A stretch of 64,000 bases of DNA from Triticum aestivum. Taxonomy: Eukaryota; Streptophyta; Magnoliopsida; Poales; Poaceae. The stretch is taken from contig NC_057801.1 of NCBI RefSeq assembly GCF_018294505.1, positions 431,176,619 through 431,240,618 of the forward strand, in the 5' to 3' direction. The position numbers and the translations under genes were made by a program. The notes under the pieces were generated by a model. It was given only the letters and a program-made list of their open reading frames with translations, made no database searches and was not told where the DNA came from. Below are positions 11,691 to 24,101 of the stretch, in pieces; the stretch's first letter is position 1, and the number at the start of each line of letters is the position of its first letter.

Positions 11691-14600
11691 AGCAATAGCG
11701 TGGGGTTGATATTCTCGTGTGTGCTTGTTTTCTTTCTTCACTAAGTAGATTTTGTTTTTCCTTTTTTTTGTTTCTGTTTAGTTGTGGGTGAAACATACAA
11801 AAAAATTAAAAGAATGAAAATACAAAAAAAATATTTACTTGCCTCTCATGCTTAAAAAAGTTTTTCAAAAAGAGAAGTGATTGGAAAGTTATGCATTGAA
11901 GAAGTGAGGGTCGACCTTGAGCACTTGTGTTCATGCTCACGGAAACAATGTAGAATTTTTCATGGAAGTTTCTCTGTAAATAATTATCCCCTTGTATATA
12001 TCCATTGTATTATAAAAATATTGTGCCAAGCTTTGGTTTTAGGATGATAAGATTGCTTGCTTACTATGTGCAGAACAAAAACAGAAACTTTGGCTGTAGT
12101 GCATGAATTTACATTTTTTACTGTAAATTCAAATGGGCCTGAAACATTTTTCACATTACTTCTGTACAAAATTTTCAAATTGTCAAATTTATTTTATAAT
12201 TTTTGGAGTTACAGAAGTTTACTAAACTTCCAGATTACTACAGACTGTCCTGTTCTTGACAGATTCTGTTTTTCGTGTGTTGTTTGCTTATTTTGATGCA
12301 TCTATGGCTAGTATGCAGGGTATGAACCATAGAGAAGTTGGAATACAGTAGGTTTAACACCAATATAAACAAATAATGAGTTAATTACAGTACCTTAAAG
12401 TGATAGTTTGCTTTATTACACTAACGGACCTCACAAGTTTTTGTTTAAGTTTTTTGTGAATGAAGTGTTTGAAGAACGAGGAATTACCGATGTGAGAAGA
12501 ATAAAGAGAGACAAGAGTTCAAGCTTGGGGATGCCCAAGGCACCCCAAGTAAATATTTCAAAGTATACTCAAGCATCTAACCTTGGGGATGCCCCGGTTG
12601 GCATCCCATCTTTCTTCTTCAACAAATATCGGTATACCTTGGTTTTTGTTTTGTTCACATGATTTGTGTCCTTTGTGTTTGTATTTTTCTTTAAGAATCA
12701 TGCTAGTATGAGCTAGCTCTTCATTTATTTACAGAATGCTTCATGTGCTTCACTTAAATCATTTGAGTATGGTTTTATAGAATGCTTCGTACACTTCACT
12801 TATATATTTTGAGCTTGTATTTTGGCTAGTCTATATTAATTGTAGAATGCTCCAGGAACTTCACTTATATCTTTTGGAGGATGAATAATACTATAGTTTA
12901 AAGTGGGTTTGGAAGAGTGTCAACTTTAGGAATTAGTGATCCCACTATCTTGGAGGGTGTTGAATCTCTGTACGATATTTATGAAAGTGGATTTGGAAGA
13001 GTGTCAACTTTAGTTAGTATTCCACTATTTCGGAAGAGGTTCCATTTGAGTATGAGAACAAAGTTGCTATCCATGATGCTACTGAAAATTATTATGAGGG
13101 AGGAATATGTGCTTGTAGGAGTTGCAATAATATCAAGTTTCCTCTCTATATGCTTAAGGTTTTGAAGTTATACTTGTTTTGCCTTCCTATGCTAGTTGAC
13201 TTTTGTTCCTAAAAATTGTGTGCTCACAAAATCCCTAGGCATAGGAAGTGTGTTAGATTTAAATATGCTAGTCATGTTCTTCATTATGCTCTTTTTATGT
13301 TTCAACTCTTATCTTTTATGCGAGCATCATTGAAATCATCATGCCTAGCTAAAAGGCATTAAAGAAAAGCGCTTGTTGGGAGACAACCCAATGTTTATCC
13401 TTACTGTTTTTGTGTGTCTACATGATTAAGCTACTGTAGTAATCATGTTTTATAGCTTTTGTTTCAATAAAGTGCCAAGTAAGACCTTTGGGAAGACTTG
13501 GGTGAAAGTTAATGTGATCTTGCTGTAAAAAGCAGAAACTTTGCGCTCACGAGATTAGCTGTCATTTTTTTTACAGAAGAGTGGTTTTGAGTTGATTCTT
13601 TTTGAAGAAGATTAATAGACAAATTCCTCATGTCCACTAATTTATTTCATAATTTTTGGAGTAGCATAAGTATGGTAATTGTTCAGATCATTACAGACTG
13701 TTCTGTTTCTGACAGATTCTGTTTTCATTGCATAGTTTGCTTGTTTTCTAGTTTCTATGGCTTATATTTCTCAATATAAATTGTAGAAATAATTTGGTAC
13801 AGTAGGCATTATGTGAAAACAATCATGAACCTTGTGTTTTACAGTACCAAAGTGCATGGTTTACTCTTTATCATACTAACCCATCTCACGAAGTTTGGTT
13901 GAGTTTTGTGTGGTTGAAGTTTTCAAGTTTTGGGTAAAGATTCGATGGACTATGGAATCAGGAGTGGCAAGAGCCTAAGCATGCCCAAGGCACCCCAAGG
14001 TAATATTCAAGGACAACCAAGAGCCTAAGCTTGGGGATGCCCCGGAAGGCATCCCCTCTTTCGTCTTCGTTCATCGGTAACTTTACTTGGAGCTATATTT
14101 TTATTCACCACATGATATGTGTTTTGCTTGGAGCATCATTTCCTATTGTTAGTATTTGCTTGCTGTTATTTATAATAATGTTTTGCATCTTTAGTTTCAA
14201 TAAAAATGTCAAGGATAGCCTTTACCATGCGTATTTTGCCAGTATACATGTTGCTGTTTCAAAACAGAAATTTTACCGCTGTTGCAAAAATGCCCTAGAA
14301 AAGTCAGAGAACGGTATAATGTTGAATCTTTTTGCATATTAAGCTCTGATAAATTTATTACAGTGGGAATTTTCTGTTATAATTTTTGGAGTTAGGGAAG
14401 TGTTGATACTCTTGCATTCTTTACAGACTGTACTGTTTTGGCAGATTGCTATTATGTTTGCATTGTTTGCGTATGCTTGCTTGTTTAATTATTCTATTTG
14501 AGGATAGGAGTATTAAATATGCAGAGGCATTTAGTATTCAATGTTGAATAATAATTTAAGTGATTTTTTACAGTAGAAAATGATAAGGTTTTGTATTGGT

Positions 14601-16361
14601 TTATACTAACCCATCTCACGAGTTCTTGTTGAGTTTGTTGTGAATGAAGCTTATGATAAAAAGAGAAACCGTGATATGAGAGGAATTAAGAAGACATAAA
14701 AGCTCAAGCTTGGGGATGCCCAAGGCACCCCAAGATAATATTTCAAGAAGTATCAAGCATCTAAGCTTGGAGATGCCCCGGTAGGCATCCCACCTCTCTT
14801 GTTCAACAACTATCGGTTAGTATCGGTTGAGCCTAAGTTTTTGCTTCTTCACATGAGTTGTGCTATCCTTGCAATGTCATTTTATTTCAATTTTACTCGC
14901 TGTTTGAATAAAATCATTGGAATGGATTATTGAATAAAAAAAAGGGAACCCTCCCATGGCTAGTTAATTATTTGACTACTCAGTGTCTTTCACTCGTATC
15001 TTTTGGAGTAGTTTTTCATTTACTCGTGTGCTTCACTTACATCCTATGAGTAAATTGTTGAATGAGTTGAATGTCATGAATCTGAATTTATATATGTTTC
15101 ATTGGCTTATAACATGGATAGTAATTACTTCACATATAAAGAGTATGAGGCATAAAAATTGTTGAGAGTTGGCAAACGTAGTTTTGGTCACCGTTGCAAT
15201 TAATAGGAAGTAATAAGGAAAGAGAGGTTCACATACAAATATATTATCTTGGACATCTTTTATGATTGGGAGCACTCATTAAGTATGACATGCTAAAAGA
15301 GTTGACATTGGACAAGGAAGACAACGTAATTGTTTATGTTTTCCGACATCTCAGTTAAAGTATATTGTCATTGACCTTCCAAACATGTTGAGCTTGCCTT
15401 TCCCCCTCATGCTAGCCAAATTCCTCGCACCAAGTAGAGATACTACTTGTGCTTCCAAATATCCTTAAACCCAGTTTTGCCATGAGAGTCCACCATATCT
15501 ACCTATGGATTGAGTAAGATCCTTCAAGTAAGTTGTCATCGGTGCAAGCAATAAAAATTGCTCTCTAAATATGCATGACTTATTAGTGTGGAGAAAATAA
15601 GCTTTGTACGAACTTGTTATGGAAGCAATAAAAGTGACGGACTGCATAATAAAGGTCCATATACAAGGGGCAATATAAAGTGACGTTCTTTCGCATTAAG
15701 ATTTTGTGTATCTAACCTTAAAAGCGCATGGCAACCTCTGCTTCCCTCTGTGAAGGGCCTATATTTTACTTTATGTTTTTACTTTATGCTTGAGTCAAGG
15801 TGTTCCTCACCTTTCCCTTTTTCATTTTATCCTTTGGCAAGCCCCTCGTGTTTGAAAGATCGTGATATATATATCCAATTGGATGTAAGTTAGCATGGGC
15901 TATTATTGTTGACATCACCTAAAGGTGAACGCGTTGGGAGGCAACACAATAAGCCCCTATCTTTCTCAGTGTCCGGCTGAAACTCCGTAACCACAAGTAT
16001 TGCGTGAGTGTTAGCAATTGTAGAAGACTATATGATAGTTGAGTAGGTGGACTTGCTGAAAAGCTCTATTCTTGACTCTTTCTGATGTCATGATAAATTG
16101 CAATTGCTTCAATGACTGAGATTATAGTTTGTTAGTTCTCAATGAAGTTTCTGAACCATACTTGACATTGTGAATAGATTGTTACTTGATCATGAAAAGT
16201 TTTATGAGATAAGCTACTATTATGACAAATATTGATGCTAGAAAAGGTGATTGAAATTATCTTTCATCAAACCTGTGCACCTACTAGCATTCACACTTCA
16301 TAAATTATTTCTTTTATCATTTACCTACTCGAGGACGAGCAGGAACTAAGCTTGGGGATGC
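11691..16361 (+). repeat. Interior of element F with three diverged tandem hairpin units
   Basis: This AT-rich, non-coding interior contains repeated blocks. Each has, in order, an (A)CAGAAA(C/T)TTT segment, ACAGACTGT..TGTT..GGCAG/GACAG, CTAACCCATCTCACGAG, and a pair of hairpins built on AAGCTTGGGGATGCC. Blocks are centred near 12060-12630, 13520-14080 and 14250-14820. The AAGCTTGGGGATGC core appears again at 16349-16361 directly before the 3' LTR, where it acts as the polypurine tract. I see no gene here. Confidence 0.7.
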
Positions 16362-17897
16362 TGATACGTCTCCAACGTATCTATAATTTATGAAGTATTC
16401 ATGCTATTATATTATCCTTCTATGATGATTTATATGCATTTATATGTCATTTTATATGATTTTTGGGACTAACCTATTAACCTAGAGCCCAATGCCAGTT
16501 TCTGTTTTCTCCTTGTTTTTGTGTTTTATAGAAAAGGGATATCAAATGGAGTCCAAATGACGTGCCAATTTTTGAGGATTTTTTCTAGACCAAAAGAAGA
16601 CCACAGAGCATCGGAGTTGGGCTAGAGGAGTCCCGGGCTGCCCACGAGAGTGGGGGGCGCCCCCCCTAGGGCGCGGTCCCCTATCTCATAGACAGCCCGG
16701 AGGCCCCCTTGACGTGAAACCAACGCCAAAAATTCCTATAAATACAGAAACCTTCGGGAATTAACATAGATCGGAAGTTCCGCCACTGCAAGCCTCTGTA
16801 GCCACGAGAAATCAATCTAGGCCCTCTCTGGCACCCTGCCGGAGGGGGCCATCATTACCGGAGGCCATGGAGGAGGATCTCGGAGGGGCCATCATTGCCA
16901 TGAAGGCCAAGGACCATAGGGGGAAAGCGATGGAGGAGGAAGCACAAGGGGGAGAACCTCTCCTCCTCTCTCTTGGTGGCACCGGAGTTCCATCAGGAGG
17001 GGAATCATCGCCGCGGTGATCGTCTTCATCAACATCACCATCATCATTACCATCCTCATCTCTTTTACGCGGTCCACTCTCCCACACCCCGCTGTAATCC
17101 CTACTTGAACATGGTGCTTCATGCCACATATTATGATCCAATGATGTGTTGCCATCTTATGATGTTTTGAGTAGATATCTTTTGTCCTTGAGTTGATTGA
17201 TGATCTAGATTGGTACGAGTTGTATGTTTTATTCTTGGTGTTGTCCTATGGTGCCCTCCGTGTCGCGCAAGCATGAGGGATTCCCGCTGTAGGGTGTTGC
17301 AATGCGTTCATGATTCACTTATAGTGGGTTGCGTGAGTGACTGAAACACAAACCCGAGTAAGGGGATTGTTGCGTATGGGATAAAGGGGATTTTATGCTT
17401 TAATGCTATGGTTGGGTTTTACCTTAATGAATCTTTAGTATTTGCGGATGCTTGCTAGAGTTCCAATCATAAGTGCATATGATCCAAGTAGGAAAAGTAT
17501 GTTAGTTTATGCCTCTCCCCCATATGAAATTGCAATGACGACTATCGATCTTGTTAACAATTGCTTAGGACAATTCCACACACCGATCCACCATTATTCC
17601 ACACTCGCTATATATATTATTTAGTAGTATATTCTATCTTTATGATAACAACACCTACTTTTATATTTTAGCTCTCCGGTATCATACAAAGTTATCCTCT
17701 TTATACCCACAACATAGTTTTATTTCTTGTTTCTAGTTGGAAGCAAACGTTCGGTGCATGTAGAATCGTATCACTGGCAGATAGGGCTTGAGAGAATATT
17801 GATCTTACCTTTAGCTCCTTGTGGGTTCGACACTCCACACTTATCGCTTCCACCTTTGGGAATTGCTACGATGATTCCCTGCACTTGGGGATTATCA
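16362..17897 (+). repeat. 3' LTR of element F
   Basis: It is 1,536 bp, starts TGATACGTCTCC and ends GGGGATTATCA. The TATA box is at 16737-16744. It differs from the left copy by scattered substitutions only, with no length change. Confidence 0.9.
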
Positions 17898-17902
17898 ACT
17901 GT

Positions 17903-18338
17903 GCGTCTAAGGCTAATGGTAATAGGAGACTGGGGACACGATGTTTACCCAGGTTCGGGCCCTCTCGATGAAGGTAATACCCTACTTCCTGCTTGATTGA
18001 TCTTGATGATATGAGTATTACAAGAGTTGATCTACCACGAGATCAGAGAGGCTAAACCCTAGAAGCTAGCCTATGGTATGATTGTTGATGATAATGATGA
18101 TGAGTCCTACGGACTAAACCCTCCGGTTTATATAGACACTGGAGGGGGCTAGGGTTACACAGAGTCGGTTTACAGTGGAGGAGATCTACATCCGAATCGC
18201 CAAGCTTGCCTTCCACGCCAAGGAGAGTCCCATCCGGACACGGGACGAAGTCTTCTATCTTGTATCTTCATAGTCCATCAGTCCGGCCAAAGTACGTAGT
18301 CCGGCTGTCCGGATACCCCCTTATCCAGGAGTCCCTTA
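17903..18338 (-). repeat. 3' LTR of element E, inner fragment
   Basis: It continues the LTR interrupted at 10127. The total LTR is 483 bp, against 480 bp for the other copy (48076-48555). The minus-strand TATA box (TATATAAA) is at 18129-18136. The internal end reads CAGGAGTCCCTTA where the other copy has CAGGACTCCCTCA. The adjoining minus-strand CAGGGGCTAC (18339-18348) fits a polypurine tract. Confidence 0.88.
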
Positions 18339-18771
18339 GTAGCCCCTGAACCAGGCTTCAATGACGATGAGTCCGGCGCGTAGATTGTCTTTGGCATTGC
18401 GAGACGGGTTCCATCTCCGAATACTCCAAGATAAATTCCGAACACAAGGACCGTGTCCGGCTCTGCAAGATAACATCCATATACCACTGTAGAGAGAATA
18501 ATAATCCACGAATCTAATCTGCTGACAATTCTTCGAAAAGTGACATCACGCCACGGTCCGGTTTTTATTCGAACCATTTCGTACAACCTGCTTCCGCACA
18601 CATCGCGAGGCGGTTTCTTTGGCACGCCTTGTCAAAGCAGAGATCATGTCCCCTCATCACGGGATCTCCATCAATGCTGGTATGGGTAACCCAACTAGCG
18701 CCAGTAATCGAGGCGCCTGGAAAAATAAGAGTTTTCGAGAGGCAAGTGGGGAGGCGCACATTCACATCGCC

Positions 18772-18779
18772 TTTATAAA
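18772..18779 (+). promoter_or_regulatory. TATA box of the antisense gene of element E
   Basis: TTTATAAA lies 111 bases before the ATG at 18890, followed by a CT-rich stretch suited to transcription start. It points away from E's 3' LTR and opposite to E's own transcript, so the antisense gene seems to have its own promoter. Confidence 0.6.
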
Positions 18780-18889
18780 GGGGCAGAAACCTCCCGTTTT
18801 CACCCACGCCTTCGTCTTCCTTCGCTCATCCGTTCTCGCACCCTCGAGCTCCAGCGCCCAAGTTCTCACCTACTCCGTAAGACCGCAGC

Positions 18890-21800
18890 ATGTCCGGAGC
18901 AGGAGGCAAGTGGATGGCCTCCTCTGTCACAGAGGAGAACATTACCAAGCTTCGGGAAGCCGGATACCTGCCCGCTAATATCGCGCACAGGCTTCCAACA
19001 GAGGGACAGATTACCCCCACACCGAAGTCTCGGGAGAGAGTGGTATTTCTCCCTCATTTCGTCCGTGGACTAGGGTTTCCACTCCACCCTTTCATCCGCG
19101 GGCTCATGTACTACTACAGGCTAGATTTTCATGATCTGGCCCCGAATTTCGTCCTCAACATCTCGGCGTTCATCATCGTGTGCGAGGCCTTCCTCCGCAT
19201 CAAGCCTCACTTCGGCCTGTGGTTGAAAATCTTCTGCGTGAAGCCGAAGATCGTGAGCGGCCAACAGGCAGAGTGCGAAGGCGCCATGGTGGGCAAAATG
19301 CCCAATGTTAAATGGCTCGAGGGCTCCCTTATGGAGTCCATAAAGGAGTGGCAATCAGGGTAGTTCTACATCACCGAGCCGCGCGACGCCAACTGGGTGG
19401 TGGCCCCCAAGTTCATATCCGGAATCCCCACGTGGCTCACCTCTTGGGAGAAGAAGGGCCTAGCCTGGGGTGAACCCACGGAGCTTACCGGACTCGAGAA
19501 CTTCCTCAGAAGTATGAGGGACAAGAAGATCAAGCTTGTCAACATGGTCCAGGTCATGCTCATTCGCCGGATTCTCCCGTGTCAAAGACGGGCATTTGAT
19601 ATGTGGGAGTTCGACCCGGCCGAACACCAGATGCTGCTAGAGCTCTTCGGCACAACGCACAAAGAAATCTGGAAGGTTCTATTCAAGACCGGTGAAGTCC
19701 CTCCTCCCTTTTCCGAGGACCGGGGGCTCAGCGCAACACGCCTTGCCAGTCCGGTAAGTCCCTTGACTATTTACGAGACGTTCCCTTAGTACAATCGGGG
19801 GAGGATTTTTAAGTCACCTTGCTGACCGAACAGGAGTGGGTGGAGACGGCGGAGCGGATCGACTGTCTGGCTCCATTGCTTGAGGATCCAGTAAGCGCAT
19901 TCCTGGCGGAGATGCTGGTTCCGGCGCCTTACAAGGTGCCGGAGAAAAAGGCCGAAAAGAAGGCCACGGGGACCCGAAGGGGTCTTCGGCACGAGTCCAC
20001 ACCCGACGCCTCGCCAGAAGAGGATGAGGCGCACTCCTCCCATGAAGGGGAGGAGAGGAAGAAGTAGAAGGCCGCCTCAACTGAGGGGGCCGAAGGGTCC
20101 AAGAAGGTGGCCACGGGGACCAGAAAAGGTCACCGGCGCAGGGCCGTGATAGAGTCGTCATCAGAAGACAACGAGCAAGATTCTCCCCCGAAGATGGGGG
20201 AGAACATGAAGAAATGCCTCCTCCCTGTGCTAGGGAGGAGAATAAAAGGAAGGCCGCCCCATCGGGGGAGGCCAGGGTGCCGAAGAAGGGCAAGGCGTCC
20301 CTTTCGGATCAATCCACTTCCGCCGCTTTTAGTGAGGAGGAGTGGCTGCCCAGGGGCAAACCCCGGGCGAGGTCGTAAGTATCCACATTCCATAATATTT
20401 TTCGTACGACTTGTGACCTCATGGTTTGTAATGACGCCAAACACGTCCATGCAGTCCGGCCGGGTCCGATCTCGAGGAGTTCTCTTCGGAGGAGTCTCTG
20501 AATGAGTCGGAGATGAATTCACTCCTGACGGCGACCTCTCCGTGACCCGCAGATGACACCGAGGTGTTATCTCGGAGGATGCCCGAGCAGAGGGTGACGG
20601 TTCCGGAGACGCCCCAAGGCAAAATCTCGGGCACCGGACACATGGGGGATGAGAACCCCATGGATTATGCTGACGGGAGCCACAGTAAGTCGGGCTCTCG
20701 GCCGGTTACTACACCAGAGCCTACAAAGGTTTCGGATTCCGGTAAGCAGTCCCTCGCGAAGGAGGGCAAGCCGGCTGTGCCGATGACCTCCGCCCAGCCA
20801 GAGGCATCGGATAATTTGTTGGAAGTGCTTCGAGGTGCTTGCATCGAGGATGAACACCATACACTTATGAGTATGGTGATTAAGAAGGTTCGGTCCGCCA
20901 AGAGCGGATTGACCGAAGCCTGCACCAGCCTGCTAACAGGCTTTGAGGTAAAGAAAGTGTGAGGAAATATCACCCGATAGGTACTAGCCCCTGATACTCT
21001 GGTTGGTGTTCGGAAAGAAAAGCCAAACAGAGGGTCAATTAAAAAACCACAGGAAACTAATAGTATTTGTTTGTATGAATCAAGCAGGCACTGCTGCTGA
21101 CCGCCACTGCGTGTACGGCGGAGGTTGTCGGACTCAAGCACAAACCGGGGCAGGCCAAAGAAGAGCTCGACCTCGCGAAGAAGCAGCTCGAGGCAAACAG
21201 AGGTGAGAAAAACCCCATCCATATGTCGTATAGAGGATAAGAAGTTGGTGATGCTAAGAGAAAGCATCATGGCTTTTGATAGGGACCGCGACTGAAGTGG
21301 CGGCCCTGAAGGAAGCGTTGTCCGCGGCCGAAGCTAAGGCGGATACTAAGCGCACCGAGCGAGAGAAGCAAGATGCTCAGGTGGGAGAGGTACAGCAGGA
21401 GCTCCAGGAGCTCGGCCAGAAGTTCGTCTCCCTGGAGCATGACTACAAGACGCAAGCGTCTGAGCTTGCAAAGGCCCTCCAAAGCGCGGCCGACGCCAAG
21501 GCCGAAGCCCAAAAGGCCCTCCAAGAAATCCAGGCGGCCAAGAAGATAGCGGAGGGTAAGGCATTCTTTATGCAAAGCAAGCATGTGGAGGAGTCATTTC
21601 TTTTACTTACACGAATCCAGAGCTCTTCAGGGGCATTTGCAGATCTGCCATGCAGTATTTCGGATGTTGTGGGGTTCTATCGCGCTGAAGAGGGGAGCTC
21701 TACGGAGAAGTTGTTCTGGTCCCAATATACTGCGGCCGAACATCCGATGCCTCTGAGTGACCAACTAAAGCAGCTGGTCGAACTACACAATGCGGCCGAA

Positions 21801-22115
21801 CAGGCCATGGGGGACCTCATAGTCCGGATGTGACCTGGCGAGCCCCTGCTCGACAGCTATTTTGGCCTGGTGAAGCGGATGGTGCATGCCTGTCCACGGC
21901 TAGAAGTTATCAAGCAGTCCGCATGCATTGAAGGTGCCCGACGGGCCTTTGCCCGCGCGGAGGTGCATTGGGGCAAGCTGGATGCTGAGAAGCTCATGAA
22001 GGATGGACCCCCGGAGGGCAAGGAGCATCGTTGTCCCGAGAAATATTATGATGGCGTTATGAAAGGCGCTCGTCTTGTGGCGAATGAATGTCCTAAGAAC
22101 ATAATTTTTGAGTGA
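18890..22115 (+). pseudogene. Spliced antisense gene of element E, Transposase_28 (PF04195)-like, decayed
   Basis: The role is unknown. The family is called 'putative gypsy type transposon' and is found in grass Gypsy elements; it is not a cut-and-paste transposase. Exon 1 (18890-19753) holds the conserved domain (FVRGLGFPLHPFIRGL, WLKIFCVKP, VQVMLIRRILPCQRRAFDMW). Plausible introns are 19754-19833, 20375-20454, 20948-21087 and 21203-21282, all GT-AG. The middle exons are acidic and low-complexity (SDLEEFSSEES). The last exon (21283-22115) begins with a roughly 90-residue Ala/Glu/Lys coiled coil and ends in a conserved block (RAFARAEVHWGKLDAEKL). Breaks are TAG at 19361, TAG at 20065, a frameshift near 20210-20235 and TGA at 21831. 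Exon limits are inferred from splice motifs and reading frame. Confidence 0.75.
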
Positions 22116-23139
22116 ATGTACTCATGCCATCCGTGTAATATGGGAACGGGTTTATTTGTGCTATTCAACACTTTGTTTGATTTAAAATATTACCCTCTCT
22201 GTGGTCGTTTATCAAAATCTGAAAGTAGGCCAGTCGTCGGCTTCTGCCCGGGGTGTTCGTGGAAACCCAAACACTCTTTATCCAAAGTTTTGGTCCTTTA
22301 AGGAGGTGTTTGGCACAGCGAACGAGGCAATCGGACTATTCGGCTTTATAACTCTCACTTGACCATAGAAGTCTACAATTTTAAATTTCGGTGAAGCCCC
22401 TAGTATTCGGAAAACCGAACTGGGGCGTTATACACGCCTAAATCGGACGAAGCCGATTCCTCCCCTTAAGCGGAAAAAATCTTTAGGGATTTTGGTACCT
22501 CGCGAACAGCGACCAGCTCTCGCTGCATCATGACGGTCAGTTTTCGGCTTTCTCTACTGAGGTGCTCGTCCGGAAGAACCGGGACACAATCGCAGTAGTT
22601 CTCCCTGCGCTACCTTAGCCGATATAACGGAACATAAGGTACCAAAACAAGGGAGCCGGGCTAACCCAACTATTGACCCAAGACATGATTCGGAGCTGAT
22701 GCATATAATGCTATAAGTTCGGGGTGCCGCACTGTTGAAAGTGTTCATACTTTCCTTGCCATAGTATGGGGCTAGATAAGAAGCCCTTGGCAAAATGACC
22801 GTACCAAAACGTACGGATGCAGTATTGAATAAATATTCAACAGAAAATATGAGGATAGTGATAAGAAGCTGACGCTACATACTACTTCCCATTTATTTGG
22901 ACAATACGGCAAGACGTAAATGTACAATTAACGCATTAAGCAGAAAGAAATAGGACTATTTGACATGTCCTATCCAAGGGCAGGCTACATGCGGGTATGT
23001 AAGAACAGGTATAACGATCATTGAAGAAGACCACCTGGGTATTCCCTTGTGTGCAAAAGCCTCTTGCCTTCTTAGTGCCTCCTCCATGATGAGTCCGGTC
23101 ATCCGATCTCTTCTGGAGGAGCTGCCCGAAAGTAGGGTC
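22116..23139. other. Non-coding region of element E between antisense gene and protease remnant
   Basis: This is where RT, RNase H and integrase of a complete Gypsy element would be expected. I find no such motif in any frame. The sequence is mixed in composition, with CGGA/CCGAA-rich patches like those in E's leader and UTR. Confidence 0.6.
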
Positions 23140-24101
23140 CTGGAAAAAAATAAAAAGGTATGCGGGCCTCCTCGCGGCTGAACCACACTCTGGCTGCATT
23201 GTCATTTCGCCTTCACCTATGCCCATGGTATTTTGAGCGCGTAATTGTGCACGCGTGGTATGAACGCCGCTTGAATGGGGCTGGGGTGGAGGCCAGATTG
23301 CTAATTGAGCTCCTGGCGTGCCTGACTGTCATGTTGCGGGGTACTCCGGACTCGCTTGACGGTGTTCGGAGATGTCATTGCCGGATTGGCTGTTTGTTAG
23401 AGGAGGCTGCTTTGTACTTCTGCCGTGAGGGCCGCAGTATGTTCTTCCGTACGGAGGGAGCGGTCTGTATTTCCATTAACTGTTATGACCCTGTGAGGTC
23501 CTGGCATCTTGATCTTGAGGTATGCATAGTGCGGTACCGCGTTGAAACGAGCGAACGCGGTTCGTCCAAGTAGTGCGTGATAGCCACTACGAAAAGGGAC
23601 GATATCAAAAGATTAACTCCTCGCTTCGGAAGTAATCCGGAGATCCGAAGACCACTTCCAGTGTTATTGAGCCCGTGCAGCGGGCCTCTACCCCTCGAAT
23701 TACACCTTTGGAGGTGGTTTTGGTGGGTTTGATCTGTGACGGATCGATGCCCATCTTGCGCACTGTATCCTGATAAAGCAGGTTCAGGCTGCTGCCACCG
23801 TCTATGAGGACTCGCGTGAGGTGGAATCCATCTATGATTGGGTCAAGGACCAATGCGGCTGAGCCGCCATGGCAGATGCTGGTGGGATGGTCCCTACGAT
23901 CAAAGGTGATCGGGCAGGATGACCATGGGTTGAATTTCGGGGCGACAGGCTCCATTGCATAGACGTCCCTAGTGCACGATTTCGCTCCCGTTTGGGGATG
24001 TGGGTGGCATAGATCATGTTCACCATTTTTACCAAGGGGGAAATTTTTTCTGCCCTCCTCTATTCGGACGCCGGGGTTCCTCGTCATCGTCGCTATGCAA
24101 C
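23140..24101 (-). pseudogene. Gypsy aspartic protease and protease-RT linker (element E), pseudogene
   Basis: It encoded the retropepsin that processes the polyprotein. The minus-strand frame 24101-23605 contains the linker with DRRDHPTSICHGG and the active-site region VLIDGGSSLNLLY, in which the usual D(S/T)G is DGG, as is common in this plant lineage. It continues to VVFGSPDYFRSEELIF, then hits a stop at 23605. Beyond it, in shifted frames down to about 23140, lies the degraded linker that normally precedes RT (ending near TNSQSGN). Element G is inserted directly upstream at 24101, so the frame seen further right belongs to G's LTR. Confidence 0.8.

Larger units (their letters stand above)
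10128..17897 (+). mobile_element. Element F: non-coding Gypsy-type LTR retrotransposon
   Basis: TSD ACTGT is exact (10123-10127 and 17898-17902). Two LTRs of equal length (1,536 bp) flank a 4.7-kb interior with no reading frame longer than about 100 codons and no recognisable gag or pol domain. A PBS of the tRNA-Asp type follows the left LTR. The copy must have been mobilised by proteins from another element. About 17 differences are counted by eye in the first 520 aligned LTR bases. Confidence 0.88.

Noticed and set aside
11664..16361. A hidden gene in F's interior (frames of 60-103 codons, for example 14031-14342)
   Set aside because: Frames are short, in random phases, and run through the hairpin repeats; none matches gag or pol.
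18890..22115. Reading the Transposase_28 gene as a DNA transposase
   Set aside because: No catalytic DDE/RNase H-like motif and no terminal inverted repeats; its setting and orientation fit a Gypsy antisense accessory gene.
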